NCBI RefSeq assembly: GCF_024793945.1
Contig: NZ_JANUSD010000006.1
Span: 186,001-250,000, forward strand
Length of the DNA stretch: 64,000 bases
Direction of reading: 5' to 3'
DNA from: Emticicia fluvialis
GTDB lineage: Bacteria; Bacteroidota; Bacteroidia; Cytophagales; Spirosomataceae
The notes beneath the pieces are model-generated. The model was given only the letters and a program-made list of their open reading frames with translations, made no database searches and was not told the origin of the DNA. A program made the translations under genes and the position numbers. Positions 53,175 through 62,642 of the stretch are shown here, piece by piece. Positions within the stretch are counted from its first letter, which is position 1. Every line of letters begins with the position of its first letter.

Positions 53175-53948
53175 ATGAGCCACCAAACATCAAAAGATTT
53201 CCTCAAACTGTTGAAAAACCCAGACTTTATTGACGGGATTTACAATTATTGCGATAGCTGGTGTGAGCGCTGCGGCTTTACAGAAAAATGCATGAATTTT
53301 GCCATGCGAAAATACAAAACCCCGGCCCATGATGACACCGGCGACAGCCTCACGGATGTTTTCAGGCAAACAACTGATCTAATAAAGCAGGTTATTGAAG
53401 ACAAAGGCCTGAACTGGGAAGAGGTAGTAAACCAGGCCGATGCACAGCCACCAACCCGCGACCCACACCAGGAAGCCGACAAACACCGCAACGTAATAAA
53501 CGCCCGCGAATATACCCGCCTGTATGGGTCTTTCCTGAGAGAAGAGCAGGGTTTTATGAAAGGCAAAGGCGCTGAATTTCAGAACGAATTGAACAAAGGG
53601 GCGTTGTCGGTTGAAGAAGCCGAAGAGGCGTTGTCGCAAATTGAAGATGCCTTTGAGGTAATCAACTGGTATCAAAGCCTGATTTATATAAAAATCAGAA
53701 ATGCCTGCCAGTTGTTTTTTGAAGAAAACCTGAGCGACTTTATGACAGACTTCTATAATGGCAAGGCCAAACTAACGCTCATCAGTATTGACCGCAGTAT
53801 TGCTGCCTGGCTGGTTTTGCAGGTGCATTTCCCGGAAAAAGTAAATAAAATTACTGAAATATTGCTTCAGCTGGAAAAACTACGCCAATATATAGAGAAA
53901 GATTTCCCTAATGCTCGTAAATTTGTGAGACCAGGCTTCGACAAATAA
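53175..53948 (+). CDS. Conserved protein of unknown function with N-terminal cysteine cluster
   Basis: 257 residues from the ATG at 53175; a longer frame from a TTG-type start upstream is not supported. Residues 26-39 carry Cys26, Cys30, Cys33 and Cys39 (YCDSWCERCGFTEKC), a CX3CX2CX5C spacing suitable for zinc or an Fe-S cluster. The rest is helical with an acidic middle (EEAEEALSQIEDAFEVINWYQSLIYIKIRNACQ). No family recognised. It precedes gatB by 26 bp and is likely co-transcribed with it. Confidence 0.75.
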   Translation: MSHQTSKDFLKLLKNPDFIDGIYNYCDSWCERCGFTEKCMNFAMRKYKTPAHDDTGDSLTDVFRQTTDLIKQVIEDKGLNWEEVVNQADAQPPTRDPHQEADKHRNVINAREYTRLYGSFLREEQGFMKGKGAEFQNELNKGALSVEEAEEALSQIEDAFEVINWYQSLIYIKIRNACQLFFEENLSDFMTDFYNGKAKLTLISIDRSIAAWLVLQVHFPEKVNKITEILLQLEKLRQYIEKDFPNARKFVRPGFDK

Positions 53949-53974
53949 CAGCCTTCATATTTTAACCACTTTTC

Positions 53975-55420
53975 ATGCAATACGAAATCGTTATAGGACT
54001 AGAAGTTCATTGCCAGCTTTCAACCGAAAGCAAAATTTTTGCTTCTGACTCTAACCGCTTTGGCAGCGAGCCAAACACCAATATAAGTGTTATTACATTG
54101 GGGCATCCTGGTGTATTACCAAAACTGAACAAAAAAGCTGTTGAGTACGCCATAAGAATGGGTCTTGCCTGCGGCTGTGAAATAACCCGCAATAACTATT
54201 TCGACCGAAAGAATTATTTTTACCCCGATCTGCCGAAAGGTTATCAGGTATCGCAGGATAAATTCCCTATCTGCAAAGGTGGTGGGGTAACCGTGAGGCT
54301 GAAAGACGGTAAACAATACAAAGAGCGGTTTCTTGAACTGCACCACATACATCTGGAAGAAGACGCCGGGAAGTCGGTACATGAAGGCGACAGCGAATAT
54401 ACCCGACTGGACTACAACCGTGCGGGTACCCCGTTGATAGAGATAGTGTCTGAACCCTGCATGAAAAGCGCCGAAGAAGCAGGTGCGTATCTGACAGAAA
54501 TTCGTAAGATGGTGCGTTATCTGGATATATGCGACGGTAACATGGAAGAAGGGTCCATGCGTGCCGACCTTAATATTTCTATCCGACCCGTTGGAACAGA
54601 AAAACTGGGTACCAAAGTAGAGGTAAAAAACATGAACTCTATACGTAACCTGCAACGAGCCGTAGAATTTGAGTTTAAGAGGCAGGTAAGAATGCTGGAA
54701 ACCGGAGAAACCATTATTCAGGAAACACGGATGTTTGATGCCGACACCGGTGAAACCTACGGTATGCGGGTAAAAGAAACAATGAACGACTACCGGTATT
54801 TCCCTGAGCCTGACCTTGCGCCTATCCATATATCTGAGGCCTGGCTTGATAAGATCAAGAACCAGATGCCTGCTCTTCCGCATCAGTTATTCAAACAATT
54901 TACACAGGAATATGGCCTGCCTGATGAACACGCCGCAGTACTGACCGACAATAAAGATACGGCTGGGTACTTTCTGGAAACAGCCAGGTTTACAAAAAAC
55001 CACAGGGCTATTGCCAACTGGCTTACTTCTACTATAAAAGGCTACCTGAACGACAAAGGCATTGAAATTAACCAGCTGGTTTTGAAACCAACTCAGCTGG
55101 CAGAACTTATTGCCCTGGTTGATGACAACAAAATCAGCAGTTCAACTGCCGCTCAGAAGCTCTTTCCGTTGTTGCTCGATAACCCCGCAGAAACAGCGCT
55201 GGCACTGGCAGAAGCCAATAATTTGATTCAGCAAAGCAATACAGATACCTTACAGGCGTTAATCAACGAGGTTCTGTCTGCTTATCCAGACAAAGTGAAA
55301 GAGTTTAAAAGCGGTAAAAAAGGCTTGTTGGGTATGTTTGTGGGTGAGGTAATGAAGAAATCGAAAGGTACGGCAGACCCTAAATTGACCAACCAGTTAC
55401 TGATGGACGCTCTGAAATAG
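53975..55420 (+). CDS. gatB: Aspartyl/glutamyl-tRNA(Asn/Gln) amidotransferase subunit B
   Basis: 481 residues, typical length. YEIVIGLEVHCQLSTESKIFASDSNRFG at the start, the zinc/kinase-like NYFDRKNYFYPDLPKGYQVSQ stretch, LEEDAGKSVHEG, EIVSEPCMKSAEEAGAYLTEIRKMVRYLDICDGNMEEGSMRADLNIS and the YqeY-like tail (GKKGLLGMFVGEVMKKSKGTADPKLTNQLLMDAL) are all present. It transamidates misacylated Glu-tRNA(Gln) or Asp-tRNA(Asn) with GatA and GatC, which are encoded elsewhere. Confidence 0.97.
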   Translation: MQYEIVIGLEVHCQLSTESKIFASDSNRFGSEPNTNISVITLGHPGVLPKLNKKAVEYAIRMGLACGCEITRNNYFDRKNYFYPDLPKGYQVSQDKFPICKGGGVTVRLKDGKQYKERFLELHHIHLEEDAGKSVHEGDSEYTRLDYNRAGTPLIEIVSEPCMKSAEEAGAYLTEIRKMVRYLDICDGNMEEGSMRADLNISIRPVGTEKLGTKVEVKNMNSIRNLQRAVEFEFKRQVRMLETGETIIQETRMFDADTGETYGMRVKETMNDYRYFPEPDLAPIHISEAWLDKIKNQMPALPHQLFKQFTQEYGLPDEHAAVLTDNKDTAGYFLETARFTKNHRAIANWLTSTIKGYLNDKGIEINQLVLKPTQLAELIALVDDNKISSSTAAQKLFPLLLDNPAETALALAEANNLIQQSNTDTLQALINEVLSAYPDKVKEFKSGKKGLLGMFVGEVMKKSKGTADPKLTNQLLMDALK

Positions 55421-55463
55421 TCTTCAAGGCCATTATTCTTTAAAAATCTGTACATTAACTTAT

Positions 55464-56660
55464 ATGAAACAATCTATTTTTGCTATATTTTTTCTGGCCT
55501 TTGGGTGGTCGTGCCAGTCGCAGCCCCAAAACAAGACTGCCGAAACCCCTGCAAAAGCTACAACAGGTAAACCATTTAGCATAAAAGGTAAAGTTACAAA
55601 CGCGGTGTCGGGCAAGGCGTATCTTGAAAGAATGAACGACAGAAATATTGCCCTGAAAATAGATTCGGTGAATATTGCAGCCGACCGGACTTTTGCTTTT
55701 AAAGGTATGTTGCCAGAACCGGGTATTTATCAGGTAAATATTGCTAACCAGCAGGTAATTGGTTTGATTCTGGATGGCGGCGAAGAAATAAGCCTGGTGG
55801 CTGACGGTATGAGTACGCCTGACAAGGCGGCGTCTTACAGCATTGAGGGTTCTACAAACATGAAGAAGTTCAATCAGATTCTGGCAGAAGCACAGAATTT
55901 CAGAAAAACGCAGTTGAATCTGAACGACCAGTTTGAAGCCGTTTCAAAGAAACGCGACGAAAAGAAAAAGAAAGAATTACAAACACAATACGTAACAGCC
56001 GAAGAGGCCTATTTTAATACAATTAAACCTATGATTGCCGAATTAGGCACCTCATTGGCTGGTATTATTGCGGTAAATAATTTTCTGAACCCTGAGAAAG
56101 ACTTTGAGATTTTTGCCAACACGGCTGCTCAGTTGGAAAAAGAAGGTAAAAATTACTTTTTTGCCAAAATTTTTATTCAGGACGTAAAGCGTAGAAGTGC
56201 TGGCTCGGTAGGCGCTGATGCGCCTGATTTCAGCCTGCTTGATAAAGACGGCAAAACCGTTAAGTTGTCAGACCTGAAAGGCAAAGTTGTTATTCTTGAT
56301 TTCTGGGCAACCTGGTGCGGGCCTTGTATTATGTCGTTTCCGGGCATGAAACAGGTGCAGGAGAAATATAAAAACAACACCGACGTGCAGTTTCTGTTTG
56401 TGAATACATTTGAACGCATGGAGCCAAGCCAGGTGAAAGGGTCGGTAGTTAACTTCATGAGCCAGAGAGGCTACGGGTCTTTCCCGGTTGTTTTTGATGC
56501 CGAGGGCGACGTAGCCGGTGACTATGGCGTAAATGGTATACCAGCCAAATTCTGTATTGATAAACAAGGGAAAATCAAGTTTAAAAGTACAGGTTTTCTT
56601 GGCTCCAGTGACCTCGTAGTACAAGAAATGATAAAATGGATAGACGAAGCTGTTAAGTAA
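55464..56660 (+). CDS. TlpA/ResA-like thioredoxin-fold lipoprotein with DUF4369 N-terminal domain
   Basis: 398 residues. A lipobox ends at Cys17 (FGWSC). The N-terminal beta domain (FSIKGKVTNAVSGKAYLERMNDRN...) is DUF4369-like; a long helical linker (about 140-225) leads to the thioredoxin domain with VGADAPDFSLLDKDGKTVKLSDLKGKVVILDFWATWCGPC (Cys285, Cys288). It should reduce or exchange disulfides in the periplasm or at the outer membrane. Strong shared terminator downstream. Confidence 0.9.
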   Translation: MKQSIFAIFFLAFGWSCQSQPQNKTAETPAKATTGKPFSIKGKVTNAVSGKAYLERMNDRNIALKIDSVNIAADRTFAFKGMLPEPGIYQVNIANQQVIGLILDGGEEISLVADGMSTPDKAASYSIEGSTNMKKFNQILAEAQNFRKTQLNLNDQFEAVSKKRDEKKKKELQTQYVTAEEAYFNTIKPMIAELGTSLAGIIAVNNFLNPEKDFEIFANTAAQLEKEGKNYFFAKIFIQDVKRRSAGSVGADAPDFSLLDKDGKTVKLSDLKGKVVILDFWATWCGPCIMSFPGMKQVQEKYKNNTDVQFLFVNTFERMEPSQVKGSVVNFMSQRGYGSFPVVFDAEGDVAGDYGVNGIPAKFCIDKQGKIKFKSTGFLGSSDLVVQEMIKWIDEAVK

Positions 56661-56681
56661 AAGCAACAGCAAAACTGTTAT

Positions 56682-56724
56682 AAACAGAAAGGGGAAGATT
56701 CTGCAAATCTTCCCCTTTCTGTTT
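56682..56724. terminator. Bidirectional terminator between the TlpA-like and glycogen synthase genes
   Basis: The perfect 19-bp stem AAACAGAAAGGGGAAGATT (56682-56700) / its complement (56706-56724) has a 5-nt loop. It overlaps the first bases of the glycogen synthase stop codon. Confidence 0.93.
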
Positions 56725-58588
56725 ATAGCCTGGTAACACCTTTACGTTTAAGTGCCAGGTCATGAGCGGTGTCGTAATAGGACCGAAGATTGGTCCAGTC
56801 AAATATCTCAGAGATATTCTCTACTCTGTTACGCTGCATAATGCGGTCGCGGCGATTCATGGTTACGAAATTAAACATGATATCTGCCAGTTGGTCAGCC
56901 GCATCGTCATAGGCTTTAGTCCGGCGGTTTACCACATATACCCCAACACTTTCATAATCTCTCATTAACTGAATCATGAAATCACCGAAGCCGGATAAAT
57001 CGCTCGTTACCGTCGGAATACCCCTCACGACGCATTCAAGTGGTGTATAACCCCAGGGCTCATAATAGCTCGGGAAAACCCCCAGATGGCAGCCACGTAC
57101 AAACTGGCTGTATTCCATACCAAAAAGCGGATTGGTAGGAGAAATAAAATCAGGGTGATATACAAATTTTACACGGTCTTGCTGATGATTCTGCAGGTTT
57201 GTGAATTTCAGATAATCGGTAACCTCGTCTTCCTGCTTTAACAAATGTGTAACCGTATGTGGCAACTTCTTCGTTCTCCAGGTCTGTATGGTCCGTCTTA
57301 ATCTCAGTCGCCAGTATTCATCAACAAAATCGTTCAGGTCTGGCAGATTAGGGTTCTCGTTAGCAGCAGAGGCATGAAAAAGGTTCTCGCCCACCTGCTT
57401 TTCAATGGCCTCGCAGGTTTCTCTGATTTCTTCCATTACGGCTCTTGACTGCAACACTTCAGGATTAATAGAATAAACCGGATTTTTAGTAATGATAAAC
57501 ATAACCACGGTTGTATCAACCCCAGACTGAACCAACTTAAAGTTTAGCCTTTTAAGCGCTTCAAGGGTTATGTCATAGCCCTTGTTTCTGAACTCATAAC
57601 GCCCCGAAGTAAAGAAGTACAAAGTATTGTCGAGGTCCCAGCTATAACTCTGAAAAAAGTGCCCCATTACAAACTGGTGTATTTTCTCTTTGTATTTCAG
57701 ATGTAGATTCTGAAACTCATGGGTGGCTGCAAAACGGGTAACATTCAGCCCATTGGGCAGAATCAGGTCGCAGCTTCTGCCAAAAAACACCTCGCATTCT
57801 TTGGCTGTTACATCGCTAACGGTTGTAAGCACATGGCTTTTCTGTGCAGCCAGCCGCTCTATTTTGGCCTGTGCATGTATACCGTAGTGATGTGCCTCAT
57901 GCTCCCAGTTATAGTAAGGCAACCGCTCATAGAAGTTCGGCTCGTTTCCGGCAATATAGCGCCCCAGCATTGTGGCATGGGTAGTAAACACGGTAGACAC
58001 CGGCACGTTGTCTGTCCTTATATCTATAAGGGCTGTTGCCACCATCCATTCATGAAAGTGCGCCACGATATCATTTTTATGGCCGTAGGCTTCGCCAAAT
58101 TCGGTCAGAAATACCTTAATCATTTCGCCGAGGGCAATCACCTGGTCAACCAGAGGCTCGGCATTTATGGTAGAAATCTGGTGCCTGTTCCAGATATTAT
58201 GCTTTAAATCGTTGGCTTTATATAAAAGGTTCTTGAAATCAAGCAGAACAATTTTGGGTTTTCCGGTTACCAGCCAGCGTCCATAATGCGCCTCAAAACC
58301 CAGTTCACGCATTCTTTTAACTGTCTTACCAAAATATGATTCATCAAGGTCATCAATAGGCTCAAATTCAACTACCGCCGTATTCTGAAAATACGGTCCT
58401 ATTAAACAATAATTTTCTCCCCATTCTTCCACCATAGATGGCACCTTAGAACGGATTACCGTATAAATCCCACCTACCTGATTACATACCTCCCAGGCAA
58501 TTTCTATCAATAATGGTTTTTTCTGCTCACGTGGTTGAATACTAACTGTTTCTTCTGACTCTTTTCTTAGTTTTTTGGACGTTACCAT
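56723..58588 (-). CDS. Glycogen synthase, eukaryotic-type (GT3)
   Basis: 621 residues. EIAWEVCNQVGGIYTVIRSKVPSMVEEWGENYCLIGPY at the start is the signature of the UDP-glucose-using GT3 (yeast Gsy/GYS-like) glycogen synthases, distinct from the bacterial GT5 GlgA. Further family motifs: HFHEWMVATALIDI, TTHATMLGRYIAGNEPNFYERLPYYNWEHEAHHYGIHAQAKIERLAAQKS, FFTSGRYEFRNKGYDITLEALKRLNF, VFPSYYEPWGYTPLECVVRGIPTVTSDLSGFG (catalytic Glu in EPWGYTPLE). It elongates alpha-1,4-glucan in the cytoplasm. This GT3 form is regular in Bacteroidota. The GH13 enzyme at 32446-34248 is a plausible partner. Confidence 0.94.
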   Translation of the reverse strand: MVTSKKLRKESEETVSIQPREQKKPLLIEIAWEVCNQVGGIYTVIRSKVPSMVEEWGENYCLIGPYFQNTAVVEFEPIDDLDESYFGKTVKRMRELGFEAHYGRWLVTGKPKIVLLDFKNLLYKANDLKHNIWNRHQISTINAEPLVDQVIALGEMIKVFLTEFGEAYGHKNDIVAHFHEWMVATALIDIRTDNVPVSTVFTTHATMLGRYIAGNEPNFYERLPYYNWEHEAHHYGIHAQAKIERLAAQKSHVLTTVSDVTAKECEVFFGRSCDLILPNGLNVTRFAATHEFQNLHLKYKEKIHQFVMGHFFQSYSWDLDNTLYFFTSGRYEFRNKGYDITLEALKRLNFKLVQSGVDTTVVMFIITKNPVYSINPEVLQSRAVMEEIRETCEAIEKQVGENLFHASAANENPNLPDLNDFVDEYWRLRLRRTIQTWRTKKLPHTVTHLLKQEDEVTDYLKFTNLQNHQQDRVKFVYHPDFISPTNPLFGMEYSQFVRGCHLGVFPSYYEPWGYTPLECVVRGIPTVTSDLSGFGDFMIQLMRDYESVGVYVVNRRTKAYDDAADQLADIMFNFVTMNRRDRIMQRNRVENISEIFDWTNLRSYYDTAHDLALKRKGVTRL

Positions 58589-58765
58589 GTGGGTTATTTA
58601 TTTAATCAATTCCGAACAGGTGAATTATGCAATAATTTTTAATAATTACAATAAATTGTTTAACTTTTCAAATATGCTTGAACTAAAAACAGAATCAGTA
58701 CGTAAAAATGAAAAGCAAAACTATCATTTTTACCATTTGAGATGTCATAAGACAGGTTATTTTTT

Positions 58766-59671
58766 ATGTCAGACCGCACAAAGTATCTGATTGGCGCGTT
58801 AATGGTTTTTGGAGCGGCTTTCGGCTTTGCCCTTAAGGGCATTTTTATTAAATCTGCTTATCGCTATGGTATCGATTCCATTTCGCTTCTTGCTCTCAGA
58901 TTTCTGTTTTCTGCCCCGTTTTATCTGGTAACTATTTTTCGTACGCGCGTTACAGAAGTGGCACACCCGGTTATACCTCTTAAAATTTGGTGCCAGGTGG
59001 TTCTCATAGGCTTTACCGGCTATTATGTGTCTGCCTATGTTAATTTTCTTGGTCTTGAATACATCTCTGCCAGCCTTGAGCGTATCCTGCTTTTTATTTA
59101 TCCTACCTTTGTTTTATTGATTAACTCATTTCTGGTTAAAAGAAAAGTAAACCGCCTGCAATGGCTGGCATTGCTCATTACCTATGCAGGTATAATAGTG
59201 GCGTTTACCAGGCATTTTCAGGCACATCAGCAAAAAAACATAGCATTGGGGGCATTTCTGGTTATTCTGAGTGGTCTTACGTACTCGTTCTATTTAGTAG
59301 GTAGCGACAAGCTGATTGGAAAACTGGGCACCGCACGCTTTACCTCCTGGGCCATGCTATCTGCGCTGGTACCCACTCTTATACACAGCTATATTTACAA
59401 CGGCCTTGATATATTCGGTTTTCCGGCACCGGTTTATCTGATTTCCATATCTATGGCTATTTTTTCAACTGTACTACCCACATTTTTGTTTTCGGCGGGT
59501 ATCAAACGGGTTGGTTCCGGCAACGCCTCAATTATAGCCAGCATAGGGCCTATCTTTACCATTATACTGGCCACTGCTTTTCTGAATGAACCCGTCTGGC
59601 TTGAACAGATAATAGGTACGGCACTGGTGCTGGCAGGGGTTTTTCTGATAAGCTGGAAAGGCGAAAAGTAA
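58766..59671 (+). CDS. EamA/DMT family transporter
   Basis: 301 residues with ten transmembrane helices in two repeats: ALKGIFIKSAYRYGIDSISLLALRFLFSAPFYLV and YISASLERILLFIYPTFVLLINSFLVKRKV in the first, LPTFLFSAGIKRVGSGNASIIASIGPIFTIILATAFLNEP in the second (family motif with GPIFT). Inner-membrane exporter of unknown substrate. It runs divergently from the glycogen synthase. Confidence 0.92.
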   Translation: MSDRTKYLIGALMVFGAAFGFALKGIFIKSAYRYGIDSISLLALRFLFSAPFYLVTIFRTRVTEVAHPVIPLKIWCQVVLIGFTGYYVSAYVNFLGLEYISASLERILLFIYPTFVLLINSFLVKRKVNRLQWLALLITYAGIIVAFTRHFQAHQQKNIALGAFLVILSGLTYSFYLVGSDKLIGKLGTARFTSWAMLSALVPTLIHSYIYNGLDIFGFPAPVYLISISMAIFSTVLPTFLFSAGIKRVGSGNASIIASIGPIFTIILATAFLNEPVWLEQIIGTALVLAGVFLISWKGEK

Positions 59672-59759
59672 AACCCGGGGTATTTGCTGATAATTATTTT
59701 ATAGAGATTCGTCAATTTATTTCTTAAGTTTGACGCTCGTTCATGCAAAACTATTGATT

Positions 59760-60677
59760 ATGAAAATTTCGTGCTTTGTGTTGGCAATTCTGGTGCTTCT
59801 TCAATCATGCAACAAAGAAAAAACAGATTCACAACAACCTTATGACGACATTAATTTCAGAACCTACTGGAATCCGGGCACTGCTGAAATCAACAGCTAT
59901 GCTTTGCAGGAAGCCCAATTCGGTAACCTGAATAATGGCGAGGCGATTATGGTTTTCAGCACCGAAGATTTCAGAAAAGACAAGCACGTAAAGCTGGAAA
60001 CAGAAGATAAAGAGAAAGCAGTAAAAGTACTGAAACTCAACTTTATTAAGAGATTTGTTACGGGTATTCATGATTTCTCTTTATACACATCGGTATTTAC
60101 GCCTGTACAAACCCAGGAGTACCCTTCTACACTTAAGGTTTCTAACACTAATCAGGACTGGAGCGGGCAAACTTTTCTACAACTCAATTTTCGCCAGAAC
60201 GGTTATCAGGTTTTGGGTAAATCGTATTTTGATGAAGAAATAGAAGATGATTATCATATAGACAAAGCAGTGCTGGAAGACGAACTCTGGACGCGCGTAC
60301 GCATGAACCCCCTGAAACAATTACCGGTTGGTAAAGTTATTCTGGTGCCGGGTTTATCTTCACTGCGGCTGCGACGCGAAAAACCGGCACCAGCCATTGC
60401 CGATGTTACGCTGCAACCTTACAGGGGCGACTCAACCTTCAGGGGTGATTCTTTGTACGCCTATAAGGTAAAGTATGTTGAAAGTAAAAGAAGCATCAGC
60501 ATTATTTTTGAGAAGAATTTCCCGCATAAAATTGCGGGCTGGGAAGAGAGCTACCTAGCTAACAACAAGGTGCTTACCAGCAGAGGTATTCTGAAGGGCT
60601 CCATTCAGAACCCATTCTGGCAGAAAAACATGCCATCTGACACCGTATATAGAAAAAAGTTAAATTTGAAGTATTGA
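59760..60677 (+). CDS. Lipoprotein of unknown function
   Basis: 305 residues from the ATG at 59760 (MKISCFVLAILVLLQSCNKE), lipobox Cys17; an upstream ATG at 59730 lacks a signal peptide. A TAAGTTTG -7-like box lies at 59725-59732. The mature protein is beta-rich with no recognised domain. The next gene is 75 bp downstream, co-directional. Confidence 0.7.
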   Translation: MKISCFVLAILVLLQSCNKEKTDSQQPYDDINFRTYWNPGTAEINSYALQEAQFGNLNNGEAIMVFSTEDFRKDKHVKLETEDKEKAVKVLKLNFIKRFVTGIHDFSLYTSVFTPVQTQEYPSTLKVSNTNQDWSGQTFLQLNFRQNGYQVLGKSYFDEEIEDDYHIDKAVLEDELWTRVRMNPLKQLPVGKVILVPGLSSLRLRREKPAPAIADVTLQPYRGDSTFRGDSLYAYKVKYVESKRSISIIFEKNFPHKIAGWEESYLANNKVLTSRGILKGSIQNPFWQKNMPSDTVYRKKLNLKY

Positions 60678-60752
60678 TTTCATACTTTTGTTTTGTATTT
60701 TTCGTTCAAGGTTCTGAATTATGAAGATATCCTGGAACAAAACCCCATTTTG

Positions 60753-61538
60753 ATGAAAAAGCCTCCGGTTACTTATTACTTGCTTACTTTTCTGTTTTTA
60801 GTTCCTTCTCTTTTTTCCTGCGGAGATAAAGAAACCCAAAAAACTGATAATCAAACCAATAGCCCCATTGTACATACCCTGATTTTTATTGATAAAACGG
60901 CAAGTGTAGACGTAAAAAAAGCCTTTGTGGCACAAAAGTATCAACAGACACTTACGTCTATTATTGAGCAGAATTTCAGAAAAGCAGGCGATACCTTTGA
61001 GATTTATTATATACACGAAAACACATCGAAAGGCCGCACTTTGTCTCTTACCTGCCGCACTGAAATGGAAGACACAGAAGGTGTAAATGCCACTGATATG
61101 GAGGCCATCAAGACAGCCTACGACTTGTCAATCCGTAAAGAAAGAAACTTTGTTATTCAGCAATCTTTAAACAGGTTGATAACACAGAATGATAACGCGT
61201 CAAATCTGGAAACCAATATTACTGCCAGCATACCGGTTATTGCGCGCCTGGCCGAAAGCCCGGGTATTACGAAAGTGTATTACCTGAGCGATATGGTAGA
61301 GAGCGTAAAGAATGGCAGGGATTTTCAGGTGAGCCCGCCTAAAGATGAAGCACAGGCCGAAGAATGGGCCAAAGTTGATGCTGAAAAGCTAAAAAACTAC
61401 CAGCTGAACGGACCTGACATTTCAATGATTCTGCCGTTTGAGCCTACCAGTTCTTCTAAAGAGAATAACCCCACCGTTACTTACTACTGGCAAAAGCTGT
61501 TTGAACAACTGGGCGTAATGAATGTAACTGAAATGTAA
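60753..61538 (+). CDS. Lipoprotein with von Willebrand A-like domain
   Basis: 261 residues from the ATG at 60753 (MKKPPVTYYLLTFLFLVPSLFSC, lipobox Cys23); an upstream ATG would add 20 residues lacking sense. IVHTLIFIDKTASVDVKKAFVAQ reads like the first strand and a degenerate MIDAS of a VWA fold (D-x-T-x-S), followed by TFEIYYIHENTSKG and ITKVYYLSDMVESVKNG. A TACTTTTG -7-like box lies at 60683-60690. Surface or periplasmic binding role inferred. Confidence 0.7.
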   Translation: MKKPPVTYYLLTFLFLVPSLFSCGDKETQKTDNQTNSPIVHTLIFIDKTASVDVKKAFVAQKYQQTLTSIIEQNFRKAGDTFEIYYIHENTSKGRTLSLTCRTEMEDTEGVNATDMEAIKTAYDLSIRKERNFVIQQSLNRLITQNDNASNLETNITASIPVIARLAESPGITKVYYLSDMVESVKNGRDFQVSPPKDEAQAEEWAKVDAEKLKNYQLNGPDISMILPFEPTSSSKENNPTVTYYWQKLFEQLGVMNVTEM

Positions 61539-61645
61539 TAACCTACCATTAGCGCCTGTAATGGCAATTACTATAATATTGGTTAAATGCTGGGTTTCTA
61601 CGGCCTAAAAGTTTATAACAGCTAACCAGGCATGCAATAAAACAA

Positions 61646-61675
61646 AAAATGGCGAGCCGTCTGGCTCACCATTTT
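61646..61675 (-). terminator. Terminator of the ATP synthase genes
   Basis: AAAATGG-C-GAGCC (61646-61658) pairs with GGCTC-A-CCATTTT (61663-61675) around a 4-nt loop, with a T-run on the minus strand. It begins 25 bp past the atpG stop. Confidence 0.88.
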
Positions 61676-61700
61676 CATTTGTATATCTGCTTATATTAAA

Positions 61701-62585
61701 TTAATCTCCTTTCAAAGCTTCGGCACCACCCACAATCTCCAGAATCTCTTTGGTAATTGCGGCCTGACGGCTACGGTTGTACTCAATTTTCAAAGAGCGC
61801 AACAACTCGTTGGCATTGTCTGTTGCTTTGTCCATGGCTGTCATACGAGCGCCATGCTCTGATGCGTTCGATTCCAACACAGCCTTAAATAACTGCATTT
61901 TAATGGCCTTTGGTATCAGTTCCAAAACAATCTCTTCTTCTGAAGGCTCAAAAATGTAATCAATCTTGCTGGCTGCTGATTCATCAGCTTTTTTATCAAC
62001 CAACGGAAGCATCTGTTCAACTCTGATGATTTGCGTAGCAACGTTTTTAAACTCGTTATAAACAAGCTCCACAACATCGTACTTCCCTTCTTCAAAGGCT
62101 GTCATGATTGATTCTGCAGCTGAACGTGCATGCGCAAAATTCAGGTTCTGGAAGATAGTCATGAATGATTCGTTCACTTTATAACTGCGACGAGCCAGTG
62201 CTTCACCACCTTTTTTACCCAGTGCCAGAATCTCAACATTACCTTTAGCTGCCTGAGAAGCATACTTTTCATTAATAACAGCCAAAGCTGCTTTAATGAT
62301 ATTTGAATTAAATGCACCACAGAGACCTCTGTCTGATGTAACCAGAACAACCAGAACTTTCTCTACCGCACGTACACTGGTATAAGGGCTGGTAGCGCCT
62401 ACTTCAGTATTGGCTGATACGGTAGCAATCAGTTCGTTAAGCTTGGTAGCATACGGACGCATCTGAAGGATAGCATCTTGCGCTCTGCGTAACTTAGCTG
62501 CAGACACCATTTTCATGGCTTTTGTAATCTGCGTCGTTGAGTTTACCGAGACAATTCTATTTCTTACTTCTTTTAATGAAGGCAT
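61701..62585 (-). CDS. atpG: F1Fo ATP synthase gamma subunit
   Basis: 294 residues. MPSLKEVRNRIVSVNSTTQITKAMKMVSAAKLRRAQ is the conserved N-terminal helix; VTSDRGLCGAFNSNIIKAA and the C-terminal ASEHGARMTAMDKATDNANELLRSLKIEYNRSRQAAITKEILEIVGGAEAL are diagnostic. It forms the central stalk of the F1 motor. It is 57 bp downstream of atpA, last gene of the cluster in this window. Confidence 0.98.
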   Translation of the reverse strand: MPSLKEVRNRIVSVNSTTQITKAMKMVSAAKLRRAQDAILQMRPYATKLNELIATVSANTEVGATSPYTSVRAVEKVLVVLVTSDRGLCGAFNSNIIKAALAVINEKYASQAAKGNVEILALGKKGGEALARRSYKVNESFMTIFQNLNFAHARSAAESIMTAFEEGKYDVVELVYNEFKNVATQIIRVEQMLPLVDKKADESAASKIDYIFEPSEEEIVLELIPKAIKMQLFKAVLESNASEHGARMTAMDKATDNANELLRSLKIEYNRSRQAAITKEILEIVGGAEALKGD

Positions 62586-62591
62586 CTTTCT

Positions 62592-62636
62592 AAAAAATTA
62601 AGAATGAAGAGAGAGAGAGAACCCGCTCTTCATTCT
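62592..62636 (-). terminator. Hairpin with T-run in the atpA-atpG gap
   Basis: AGAATGAAGAG (62601-62611) and CTCTTCATTCT (62626-62636) are perfect 11-bp arms. On the minus strand the hairpin is followed by TAATTTTTT. A (GA)n run lies in the loop side. This would act as a partial terminator or RNA-processing site inside the operon. Confidence 0.6.
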
Positions 62637-62642
62637 ATATTA

